From the NCBI GenBank assembly GCA_963708675.1, contig CAVPTO010000003.1:3224001-3288000 (forward strand): a DNA stretch of 64,000 bases. Direction: 5' to 3'. The notes below the pieces were generated by a model. The model was given only the letters and a program-made list of their open reading frames with translations. It did not search any database and was not told the DNA's origin. Of the stretch, positions 16,431 through 26,200 are shown in pieces; the stretch's first letter is position 1, and the number at the start of each line of letters is the position of its first letter. Source of the DNA: DATAXP01 sp963708675. Its GTDB lineage: Bacteria; Planctomycetota; Planctomycetia; Pirellulales; PNKZ01. Position numbers and translations under genes: made by a program.

Positions 16431-19400
16431 TTAACTCGACTGTGCCTTCAACGCCTTGAGGGCCTCAACCGTCGCGGCGAGTTGACGCCGCATTTCTTCG
16501 AGGCTGCGCGCTCGCCTTCGACGACGGCGGCGGGGGCGCGCTCCACGAACGAGGCGTTCGAGAGCTTGGCCTCCTTGGCCTTGATCTGCTTCTCATAGTT
16601 GTCCCGCTCTTTCTCTTTACGAGCGACCTCGGCAGCCACGTCGATCAGACCGGCGAGATCAACGTAGACTTCGCATTGCGGGAGGTTCGCTGTCGCTCTG
16701 GTCGAAGGGGGATTCACATCGGGGCCCCATGCGACGCTCGTCGCGCCCCCCATCGTCTCGAAGTACGGCAACATCGGCTCCAAAAGTTTCGCCATCTCGC
16801 GGTCGCAACGCACCGAGAACCGCACCGTCGTCTTCGGCGGAATGTTCTGCCGCGAGCGCACTTCACGCAGCGCCTTGAGAAGTTCCTGAAAGCGAGCGAA
16901 CCTCGCTTCGATTTCGCGATCCTGACGCTTCGCGTCAGCGGTGGGCCAGGGGGCAATCATGATGCTCTCGGCCGCTGCGGTGGGCTTGTCGAGTCCGCGC
17001 TGCGGACAGGCTTCACCGAGCAACTGCCAAATCTCTTCGGTGATGAATGGGATCACCGGATGCAGCAAACGCAGCAGCGTGTCGAGCGTGTGAGCCAGCA
17101 CGCGCTGCGCCACGGGGCGAGACGATGCTTCCTGCAGACGGCTCTTTACCATCTCGACATAGAAGCTGCAGAACTCGTCCCACGCAAACTCATACAACGC
17201 TCCGCACGCATCGGAATATTGATACTTCTCGAACGCGGTCGTTGCTTCGTCGGTCACCGTCGCCAAGCGGCTCAACAACCAGCGATCCTCGACGGCTAAA
17301 TCCTTATCGGCAACCGGCGCGGCCGAGTACCCTTCGAGGTTCATCAACGCAAAGCGCGCGGCGTTCCACAGCTTGTTGCAGAAGTTACGACCCTTCTCGA
17401 ACCGCTCGCTGACGACCGCTCCGCGAAGCAGGGCCTTGTCCTCCGGCTTCTCAGCCCACTGCGTCGAGAACTCTTTGCCGCAATGTTTGCACGGCACTCG
17501 CGGCAGGATGCGGTTCTTCCGCGTCTGCTCGACAAGCTTCTGGCAATGCGGACACTCGAAGTCGACCGGCATCCGCACGTCCTGCGTTTCGGTCGTCAGG
17601 TCGGCCAGCCCGAACCGCAGCGAGTCGGCCCCGAACTTGTCGATCACATCGATCGGATCGACGCCATTCCCCTTCGACTTCGACATCGTGTCGCCGAATC
17701 CGTCGAGAATCTTCGGATGGATGAAGACCTCGTGGAACGGCACCACTCCGACCCCTTCTCCCTCCGGGAGAAGGTGCCGCGCAGCGGCGGATGAGGGAGG
17801 GTTGGACTGGTTACCGCTTCCCATTGTCTTTGACGTCGCCAAGGAAGTGGTGGGGGCTTTGGCCAGCGACCCGCCCTCACCCGTCTCACTTCGTGAGCCA
17901 CCCTCTCCCGAAGGGAGAGGGGTTTTCTGCGACTCTTCTCCCTCCGGGAGAAGGTGCCGCGCAGCGGCGGATGAGGGAGGGTTGAGTTGCTCACTGCCTG
18001 CCATTCTCTTTGATGTCGCCGAGGAAGTGGTCGGGGCCTTGGCCAGCGACCCGCCCTCACCCGTCTCACTTCGTGAGCCACCCTCTCCCGAAGGGAGAGG
18101 GGTTTGCGGACGCTTCACGTTGTGCAGACCCATGAGCACCATCCGCGCGACCCATAGAGTGATGATGTCGCGACTGGTGACGAGCGTGTTCGTAGGATAG
18201 TAGTACGCCAACTCCGGCGTCTGCTCGGGCCAACCCAACGTCGAGTGCGGCCACAACGCGCTGCTGAACCACGTATCGAGCACACCTTGATCCTGTGGCT
18301 CCAGCTTGGAGCATTGCGATAGACGCCTATACGCGTCGTTCCGCGGATCGTCCTCCGACAATGTAGGCGGTGGAATGAACTCAAAGCCGTCGCCGGCCAT
18401 GCCGACGGCTTCATGCCAATATTGCCGTTCGTAGTAATTCGTTAATTCACGCTCGGCATTCACCGAACGGCGCATATGTAGAAAACGACGTCGCTAATCT
18501 CGTCGCCTTTCGCAACCAGTTCACCTTCCATCGCACAGGCTTTTGCAAATTCATCAACGGAGGCATAAAACTCGTCGATGAGTTCCGGGAGCGAATCTAC
18601 ATCGACCATTCGACTGAGGTTGAGTGTTAACCGCCACACCGGTATCCGATGTCCCCACCACAGCTGCCGGCTCACGGGCCAGTCGCGCTTTTCGCCGAGC
18701 CAATCGAGATAGGTCTTGGCGTAGCGTGAGGGGAAGATCTTCACGCGGCCATCTGTCACGGCGTCCATCGCGGATTGCGCGAGTTGGTCCATCTTCACGA
18801 ACCATTGGTCGGCCAGGTACGGCTCAATCGGAGTCTTCGAGCGGTCCGACATCGGAATCTCGATCTGCCGATCCTCAACCAACTCAAGAAGTTTCAGCTC
18901 GTCCATGTCGGCGACCACGGCATCGCGTGCGGCCTTCGCCATCGCTAGTCCGCGATACTTCTCGGGCACACTGTCATTGAGCGTGCCATCGGTGTTCATG
19001 ATGTTGATCATGGCGAGCGACTGGCGCTTGCCGACGTCGTAGTCGTTCGGGTCGTGGGCGGGGGTGATCTTCACCGCACCCGAACCGAGTTCGGGCTTCG
19101 CCCACTCGTCGACAATGAGCGGGATTTTGCGATCCGCGAGCGGCAGCTGAAGCTGCCGCCCCGCGAGAGCCATGTCGCGAAGTTTGAGCAACAGCGGGAG
19201 CATTGTCTTGCGACGTTCAATCATCGCGTCGAGTTGCGCTTGCACCTCGGGTTTCTGCTTGTCGGAGGCTTCGGCCAGCTTCGTCCGCAATTCCTTTTCG
19301 ACCTTGTCGAGCGCCGCGGCCGGGTCGGGATGCACCGCGACGGCGGTGTCGCCGAGCATTGTCTCCGGGCGGGTCGTGGCGATCGTGACGAATTCAGGTT

Positions 19401-20081
19401 CGCCCTTCTGCGGCTTGATGACGGGATACTTGAAGTGCCAGAAGTGCCCCGCGATCGTCACGTTCTCGACTTCGTCATCGCTGACGGCGGTCTGCAGGTA
19501 CGTGTCCCAGTTGACGAGCCGCTTGCCGCGATAGATCAGGCCTTCCTTGAACAGGCTGAAGAAGGTTTGCCGCACGGCGCGGCGCACATCTCGTCGAGCG
19601 TGAAACGTGTGCGCTCCCAATCGCAACTGGCGCCGAGACGTTGGAGCTGGCCGAGGATGCGCTTCTCGTAGTCGTTCTTCCATTGCCAGATGCGTTCGAC
19701 CAACTTCTCGCGGCCGAGGTCGTGACGGCTCTTCTTTTCTTCCGTGAGCAAGCGACGTTCGACGACCGCCTGCGTCGCGATGCCAGCATGATCGGTCCCC
19801 GGCATCCACAGCGCGTTATACCCCTGCATGCGCTTCATGCGAATGAGCACGTCTTGCAGCGTGTTGTTCAGCGCGTGCCCAAGGTGCAGCGCCCCCGTCA
19901 CGTTCGGCGGCGGAATGACGATCGTGTACGGGCCCTTGGGGTACTTTTTGCGATCGGGGTCGGGCTCGCTGTGGAAGTAGCTCTTGCCACTTGGATTCCC
20001 TCCGAGCCAAAACGCGTACCACTTGCGCTCCGGCTCGGCGTGCGAATATTGCTTGGGTAAGTCTTGAGTGTTGGCAGTCAT
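16431..20081 (-). CDS. valS: Valyl-tRNA synthetase, repeat-derived insert and three apparent frameshifts
   Basis: ValRS charges tRNA-Val. It starts MTANTQDLPKQYSHAEPE at 20081. Motifs in order: the HIGH-type PNVTGALHLGHA, GTDHAGIATQ, the editing region (ATTRPETMLGDTAV), WWGHRIPVW, VLDTWFSSALWPHSTLGWPE, the KMSKS-type DTMSKSKGNG, the anticodon-binding domain and a C-terminal coiled coil (EVARKEKERDNYEKQIKAKE). Three single-base losses split the frame: near 19582 (LDEMCA to RAVRQTFF), near 18464 (FYICAVR to VNAEREL) and near 16502 (VEGERAA to LEEMRRQL). With these fixed the stop is at 16431 and length is about 1,217 residues. About 121 of these are a Gly/Ser/Pro-rich insert (17747-18110) between VARMVLMGLHN and VPFHEVFIHP. 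Because valS is normally essential, errors seem likelier than decay. Confidence 0.88.
17747..18110 (-). repeat. In-frame tandem 180-bp repeat insert within valS (family A)
   Basis: Two head-to-tail units have a period of exactly 180 bases (unit starts at 17756 and 17936). Each contains the family A sequences found between genes elsewhere: TTCTCCCTCCGGGAGAAGG, the GCCGCGCAGCGGC block and CTCTCCCGAAGGGAGAG. Read in the valS direction each unit encodes TPLPSGEGGSRSETGEGGSL, then a variable piece, then NPPSSAAARHLLPEGE. The variable pieces differ (TSSATSKRMAGSEQL against TSLATSKTMGSGNQS), yet neither has a stop or a shift. Family A copies at 7219, 13136 and 55446 are intergenic, so this is an element that entered a gene and kept its frame. 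Confidence 0.92.
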
Positions 20082-20091
20082 TGCGATGAAT

Positions 20092-20204
20092 GACGAAGGT
20101 CGAAATTCAAATGACGAAAGAAGCACGAATGACTAATGTCGAATGACGAAACGTTTTGTCACTCGGATTTCGTCATTCTTTCGTCATTTGAATTTCGTCA
20201 TTCG
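20092..20204. repeat. Cluster of ATGACGAA / TTCGTCAT repeats
   Basis: The gap between cimA and valS is filled by short repeats: AATGACGAAGGTCGAAATTC, AATGACGAAACG and, inverted, TTCGTCATTCTTTCGTCATT and GAATTTCGTCATTCGTCAT. The left and right halves can pair into an imperfect hairpin. A similar piece (CATTCGTCATTCGACATTCG) lies between exbB and exbD at 36267-36290. Confidence 0.7.
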
Positions 20205-21810
20205 TCATTTCTTCCCTTCATCCTTGGACAACTTGTACTCGATGCTATCGACCAGCGCGAGCCAACTGGCCTCGATCACGTTCTCGCTGACGCCGATCGT
20301 CCCCCAGACTTCGCGCTCGTCGCGACTTTCGATGACGACGCGCACGCCGGCGGCGGTGCCGGCCTCGGAGTTGATCACGCGGACTTTATAGTCCACGAGG
20401 TGCATCTCGGCCAAGCTGGGATACGCCTCGGCCAAGGCCTTTCGCAACGCGGCGTCGAGCGCGTTCACGGGGCCGTCGCCTTCGGCCACTTCGTGCTTGA
20501 TGCCGTCGCCGACCTTAAGCTTCACGGTGGCTTCGGTGGTGATGGATGGACGACCGTCGGTATCGGCATCGTGCCTGCTTTGATCTGAACCATCGGCCTC
20601 GACGGTCACGTGGAAGTTCAGGCGTTCGAAGTGCGGGCGGAACGTGCCGGCGCAGGCGCTGCACGAGCAGCTCGAACGACGCCTCGGCGGCCTCGAATTG
20701 GTAACCCTCGTTCTCCATCACGACGACGCGAGAGAGAATCTTGTCCATCAGCGCGCGATCGCCTTGCAGGTTGTGCTTGGCGGTCAGCGCTTCGATGTTC
20801 GAGCGGCCCGACAATTCGCTGACGAGTACGCGGCGTTCGTTGCCCACCGCCTGCGGGGCGATGTGCTCGTAGCTGCTCGCGGCTCGGTTGACGGCATGGA
20901 CGTGCATGCCTCCCTTGTGCGCGAAGGCACTGAGGCCGACGAAGGGCTGGTTGTTGCGATGGTTCAGGTTCGCCAGCTCGTAAATGTAGCGCGACAAGTC
21001 GGTCAGGCGTTCGACGCTGTCGGGCTGGAGAACTTCGTAACCCTTCTTCTTGAGCGCGAGGTTCGCGATCACGCTGAGCAGGTCAGCGTTGCCGCAGCGC
21101 TCGCCGAGGCCATTGATCGTTCCCTGAACTTGGACCGCGCCGGCGTCGACGGCGGCCAATGAATTGGCCACTGCCAGTTCGCAATCGTTGTGGCAGTGAA
21201 TGCCGAGCGGCACGTCAAGCTCATCGAGAATGAAGCGCGTCATCGCGCCGACTTCCTCGGGCAAGCTGCCGCCGTTGGTGTCGCAAAGCACGAGCGTGCT
21301 CGCGCCGGCCTGCGACGCGGCGCGGAGCGTTTCGATCGCGTACTCGCGATTCGCCTTGAAGCCGTCGAAGCAATGCTCGGCGTCGTAGATCACCTCGCGA
21401 CCTTGACTGCGAAGGTACGCGATCGTCTCGGAGATCATCGCCAGGTTCTCTTCGAGCGTGACTCGCAAGATCTCGGTCACCTGGAAGTCGTGCGTCTTGC
21501 CAACGATGGTGATGACGGGGGCCGCGGACTCGACGAGGGCTTTCATGCCGGGATCGTCTTTCGGCGCGATGCCTTTGCGGCGGGTCATGCCGAAGGCGCA
21601 GATGCGGGCGTGCTCGAGCGGCATCGTGCGGACGCGTTGGAAGAATTGCGCGTCCTTGTCGTTGGACAGCGGATAGCCTCCTTCGACGAAATCGAACCCG
21701 AGACTGTCGAGACGCTCGGCGATGAGCAGCTTGTCTTGCAGCGAAAAACTGACGCCTTCGCCTTGGCTGCCGTCGCGAAGCGTGGTGTCGTAGATTTGGA
21801 TGCGACGCAT
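20205..21810 (-). CDS. cimA: Citramalate synthase (apparent frameshift)
   Basis: CimA condenses pyruvate and acetyl-CoA to (R)-citramalate, the first step of the threonine-independent isoleucine route. The start MRRIQIYDTTLRDGSQGEGV carries the DTTLRDG signature. The TIM barrel continues with FVEGGYPLSNDKD (typical of CimA rather than LeuA), LCDTNGGSLPEE, GIHCHNDCELA and GTINGLGERCGNAD. A helical linker (AFAHKGGMHVHAV) and the allosteric domain follow, where isoleucine feedback usually acts. The frame breaks near 20645-20660 between FELLVQRL and GTFRPHFERLNF, as one extra or two missing bases. The allosteric part then runs to the stop at 20205, about 534 residues in all. An Ile-rich leader peptide and terminator lie upstream. 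Confidence 0.9.
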
Positions 21811-21865
21811 GGTTGGAAGGGAGTCGGGATTCGGGAGTCAGGATTCAGAAGGAGAAAATAGCGAC

Positions 21866-21900
21866 AAAAAAACCCTGCGGCCGACGGGCCTCAGGGTTTT
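21866..21900 (-). terminator. Rho-independent terminator in the cimA leader (attenuator hairpin)
   Basis: Read on the minus strand, AAAACCCTGAGGCC and GGCCGCAGGGTTTT form a 14-position stem with one A-G mismatch and a CGTC loop, followed by seven T (21872-21866). It ends 55 bp before the cimA ATG, so as a terminator it would stop transcription before cimA. With the leader peptide at 21937-21993 it forms an attenuator-like leader. The stem also has a T run on the opposite strand, so it could work in both directions, but no plus-strand gene leads into it. Confidence 0.85.
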
Positions 21901-21936
21901 GACTGTTCAGCGAAGGATCGTGATACGGTCGGCGCC

Positions 21937-21993
21937 CTAAAGCCGGGTCTCCGTGCTAATTCGGCCGACAATAATCGCGATTCGACGTGTCAT
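21937..21993 (-). CDS. Ile-rich leader peptide of cimA
   Basis: This 18-residue reading frame encodes MTRRIAIIVGRISTETRL and stops 36 bases before the terminator hairpin. It has four isoleucines and one valine within nine residues (IAIIVGRIS), matching the end product of the CimA pathway. GTCGGC occurs both in the Val-Gly codons of the peptide (21964-21969) and in the loop and 3' arm of the terminator (21880-21885). A single complement GCCGAC lies between them (21928-21933). A ribosome stalled on the Ile codons would free that complement to pair with the terminator strand. No strong Shine-Dalgarno is visible. A longer in-frame ORF (start 22188) exists but looks like noise. Confidence 0.72.
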   Translation of the reverse strand: MTRRIAIIVGRISTETRL

Positions 21994-22230
21994 GTACGCA
22001 AGTGTAGATCGCTCATGGCAGGGCGTCAACGCTTGGACGGCGCCATGCGGAAGACACACGCCAACGCGCGCGGCCTGCTTCTTCGATGGTTCGGCCGCAC
22101 GACAAACACTATCCTCGCGCCGTCGAATAGGGACGTCGAACAGAGACACTGCGCGCGGGAGCGTCGCGATGCGGCTCGGGGACTGCATTCATCGGACGGA
22201 CTTGGGGGGTCAACACGACTCGGAGAGGGG

Positions 22231-22278
22231 CGACTTATTGCACAAAACCCCCGGTCTCATGGGTATGGGAATAAGTCG
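22231..22278. repeat. 48-bp element E, copy 1 (CGACTTATT...AATAAGTCG)
   Basis: A 48-bp element has 9-bp perfect terminal inverted repeats CGACTTATT and AATAAGTCG. Its interior includes CACAAAACCCCCGGTCTCAT. A second copy of equal length lies inverted at 40582-40629 and differs at one base (GGGTATGGG against GGGTAGGGG). The GAGAGGGG flank is shared too. It sits 14 bp beyond the stop of the SMP-30 gene. Confidence 0.9.
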
Positions 22279-22291
22279 AGCGCGCGATGAG

Positions 22292-23233
22292 CTACTTCGC
22301 GGGCGGCGCGTCGGAGTAACGCAGGCCGTGGGTGTTCACCTTGCGGCGGAAGACCTTGTCGCCGGCGGTGACGTAGAGCGTGTCGAGCTTCGGGCTGGCG
22401 AAGACGACATTCGACAGCGGGCTGATCTGCGGCTTGAGCATCACGCCCCCCAGGCGACCCGTGGGGTCGAACACTTGCAGCCCGACTTGCGAGGCGACGT
22501 AGATGCGTCCCGCGGTGTCGACCGTCATGCCGTCGGCGCGGCTGGCGGTTTCGCCGGGTTGCAGACGCAACGTGTAATACGGCGACTTGTCGCTGAGCGA
22601 TCCGTCGTGCTCGACGCGGAAAGCCCACAGGTGCTTGCCCGCCGAGTCGGCGACGACAAGCGTCTGCTGGTCGGGCCAAAGGATAATGCCGTTCGGGCGT
22701 TCGATGCCTTCGTCGACGATACGCTTCTTGCGGTCGGGGCTGATGTACCACACGCGATGGTTCTTCGGGTCGGTGAAGTAGATCGCCCCTTTTTGATTCA
22801 CGACGAGGTCGTTGCTGTTGGCGTCGTCGGCAATCGTTTTCTCTTTGCCGCTCTTGTCGAAGGCGACGATCCGCTGATTGCCGTTCTGGCAGGCGTAGAG
22901 CAGCCCGTCGGGGCCGAACATCAGGCCGTTCGAGCCGCCGCTGGACTCGACGAAGACGTCGGTCTTGCCGGTGGCGACGTCGTGCTTGTAGATGCGATTG
23001 TTCGGGATGTCGGTGAAGTAGACGTTGCCTTGCGCGTCGACGGCCGGGCCTTCGGTGAACTTGAACCCGTCGGCGACTTTCTCCCAGCCTTGGCCATCGA
23101 CGAGCAACTGCGAGATCGTCATGTCCTGAGCGGAAGTGACGCTGGCTGAGAAGAGCAAACCCAGAGACACGGAGACAACACGAAGTGCGACGACGAAAGA
23201 GAGGCGGCAAAGACGTGCGGGATAAGGGGTCAT
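22292..23233 (-). CDS. Secreted SMP-30/gluconolactonase-like beta-propeller protein
   Basis: The 313-residue exported protein has a signal peptide (about 1-35, ending TSAQD). Its six-bladed SMP-30/gluconolaconase-type propeller includes FTEGPAVDAQGNVYFTD (metal-ligand Glu), SNDLVVNQKGAIYFTDP (Asn), ERPNGIILWPDQ and RADGMTVDTAGRIYVA (Asp). These residues match the divalent-metal site of gluconolactonases. Family members hydrolyse sugar lactones; here the substrate is unknown. The ATG overlaps the stop of the large protease-lipoprotein gene as ATGA, so the two are probably translated as an operon. Confidence 0.9.
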   Translation of the reverse strand: MTPYPARLCRLSFVVALRVVSVSLGLLFSASVTSAQDMTISQLLVDGQGWEKVADGFKFTEGPAVDAQGNVYFTDIPNNRIYKHDVATGKTDVFVESSGGSNGLMFGPDGLLYACQNGNQRIVAFDKSGKEKTIADDANSNDLVVNQKGAIYFTDPKNHRVWYISPDRKKRIVDEGIERPNGIILWPDQQTLVVADSAGKHLWAFRVEHDGSLSDKSPYYTLRLQPGETASRADGMTVDTAGRIYVASQVGLQVFDPTGRLGGVMLKPQISPLSNVVFASPKLDTLYVTAGDKVFRRKVNTHGLRYSDAPPAK

Positions 23234-26200
23234 TCGGCGGGCGCCTCGGGGGCTTCGGGAACCTCAGGCGTTTCAGGAGCGTCCGGTGCTGGCGGAGCCC
23301 CGATCAACGTGCGAACTTCACGGACGAGAGCGCGCTCGTCTTTGTCGAGCGCGTACTTGGATTCTTTCAAACGCTTCTCAGCCTTGGCGAGCGTGCCGGC
23401 CGCCACTTTGTTGCCCATTTTGAATTGGGTGGCGGCACGAATGGCAATTTCCGAAGGGGCAGAGTCGGGCCGAACTTTTGCGCTGCGGCCGATAATGTCG
23501 AGCACTTCTTTGTACTCGCCGCGTCGGTATCGCAGCCAGGCTCGGGTGTTCTTCGTCTCGTCGTCGCCGAGAATCGCATCGGCAAGCTCGGCCGACTGCG
23601 TCGCTTGTTTGTAATCCTCGCCGGCCAAGCGTGGCTGACGCGAAATCCACTTGGCGAACGCCGCGGAGCTCTTGGCGTAATCCTTGCGCTTTTGCGCCTG
23701 GTCGTCCGCAGTGTCGAGTTTCCATTTCTCCGACTCAGGATCTTTGCGGTGCATCACGGACATGGCGATGTACTGATCATAAGCGTCCCCCTTCTTGATG
23801 ATCCGCAGGGCGGCAGGCTCGATCGCCTCGTTATGCGGATCGATGACGAACAAATAACTGAGCGCGTAGCCGGTGATCGGCGAGTCCTTCTTCTTGAGCT
23901 CTTCCACGCACTTTGCGGCAAAGTTCGTACTCAACGCGCATTCGAATCGCATGTCGGCGCTGTCGGCACTCTCCTGTCGCACTTCGATGGCCAGTACGTT
24001 CGTGCCATCGACCAGCAACGACGGATCGAGGCGCGTGACGTCGGTAGTTCGGCCATTGTTCAAGCATGCGACGCTGGCAGGCTCGTCGGCCGCGGCGTTG
24101 TCGTCAATATAGTGGCGACAGATTTCATGGCCGTTGAGATAAACGACCGCGCCGTCGTCGAAGTCGAGTTCGAGCATCAGATCGTTGACGGCCGACTTGT
24201 CGGCGACGTCGAACGTGCGACGAAAATAGGCCACGATCGGGGCCGATTCCAATGTCGTTGATTCGTCGCCCCAGCCGAGGCCAAACGGGGTTTTACCCGT
24301 TTTCCAAGACGAGTGGTCGAATTCGGCCGCTCGCCAATCACCGTTCGTTAGAACTGTGCCGGTCAAGTATTCCCATGAAGCCTGCAGAGGAACCAGATCG
24401 CGCGGCGGCGGCATCATCACATCGCCCAGAATCATGCCCAGTCGTCCGCGCAGATCGAGTTTCGTGACCTGATCGCCGCGGATGACCCCTTTGTCGTCAA
24501 TGATGTACACGGTCGGAAAGCCTTCGACTTGCCAACGCTTGGTGATAGGGCCTTTTGGACCGTCGTGAAAGTTGCGCCACGTGACGACCTTGCGATTCGA
24601 TAGGTCTTCGAGCGTCGGGCGCTCGTCGGCGTTCACACCAATGAGGGCAAACGCCTCTTCGGGCAATCGATCGACGAGCTTGTTCTCGGTCGGATACATC
24701 TCACGGCAGTACGGGCACCAATCAACCCAAAAATCGAGCATCACCACTTTGCCGCGCATGTCGGCAAGCGTGAACTCGTTGCCGTCGGCGTCAGTGCCTT
24801 CGATGTCGTCCGCTTGTCGGCCGACGGTGAGATACCGCAACCCGTGATAGTAGTCACGAATCGCGTCGTTCACAGACCAGGTGCCGTAGCGCACGTCGTC
24901 GAACTCTTCGACCACCGTTTCGAGCAGGTTCACAATCTCGGGATTGTAGCGCCGTGTGCCGTAGGTGGCATAAGCGTAGGCAGAGGCCAGCGAGTAGGTC
25001 GACACTGCCCGCACATCGCGATGCGGCGTGGCAGCGATCGCCTTACGAAGAAAACGAAACACCTCCGGACGAGATACGGCCGAGATGCTCCATGCGGCCT
25101 CGCCAATTCGACGGTGTTCGAGGTAATGCGTTTGCAGAAGATCGAGCGCCTCATTCAGCGCTGCCGTTGAATCTTCGGAGTCGTCGTGCGCCGTCTGACA
25201 AACGGCCAAGAGCGCCTCGAAGCCTCGATCGCTGGGAGGCGTTTCGCGGCCATGCACGAGCAGTTTCTCGGCATACTTCGGACCCGGCATGCGCTCGACC
25301 CAATACTTCTTCTTCGCCGCGTCGCCTTTGATGTCGCGCAACTCGTTATTGAGCACGCGAGACTCTTGTTGATATTCATGAACGAGTGCGGCGATCTCCC
25401 CGGCCTTGATGAGCCCCGAGCCGACGAGCGGCAACGGATCGGCCGTCGACGACATATTCTCGTGCATTTCGTTCACCAGACGGGCATGGACGGCGAACCC
25501 GAGGTTCTGGCCCTTGGCTACCCAGGTGTTGACGCCGATGATCTTTCCGTCGCGAGTGAGCAACGGCCCGCCGCTGTTGCCGCTCGAAATGGCGGCGCTC
25601 GTTTGCACCCACACGGTGTCGGGATGAGCTGAGACGCCTTCCTTGTACTCGTCGGGCAACTCGTCGCTTTTGCGGATCGCGCTCAGAATGCCGGTCGTCA
25701 CCGTGAACTTGAAGCCGTGCGGATGCCCCACGGCGATCAGTTCGTCACCTTGCGGAACATCGATCGACAACTCCAAGGGAATGGCCGACTCGCGGGATAC
25801 AGGATTCTTGATCTCGAGGATCGCGATGTCATGGTCGGCGCGAGCGGCACGCACACCGACGACGTCGTGCTTCGTTCCATCGCGGAACTGCACGTAGGCG
25901 TTGACCGCTTGCGCGATGACGTGATAGTTGGTCGCGATCAGTCCGTCGGCTCCGACGGCGAAACCGGAACCGCTCGATCGCTCGTTGCCTAGCGCGTCGA
26001 GTGCCACGATGTAAACGACACCGTCGGCAATGCCATCGACGAGTTGCCCCACGCTTTGCTGCGCGGGCGGCATGGGGCTGATACTGGGCGGAGGCGTCGT
26101 TTCTTTTGCAGGCGCGGCGGTTGCCGTTGTTGTCGCGACAACATCTTCAGTCACGGCGGCGGCGGGTTGGGTCGGCCGCAGCGCCTGGTGCGGGACCGGA

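Noticed and set aside
17747..18110. CRISPR array from the repeated units
   Set aside because: There are only two 180-bp units, with coding function and palindromes shared with other loci; no short repeat-spacer pattern and no cas genes are present anywhere in the window.
21937..22188. An 83-codon protein covering the cimA leader
   Set aside because: Only the last 18 codons, from the ATG at 21993, have a sensible leader-peptide composition; the upstream part has no initiation signal or recognisable sequence.
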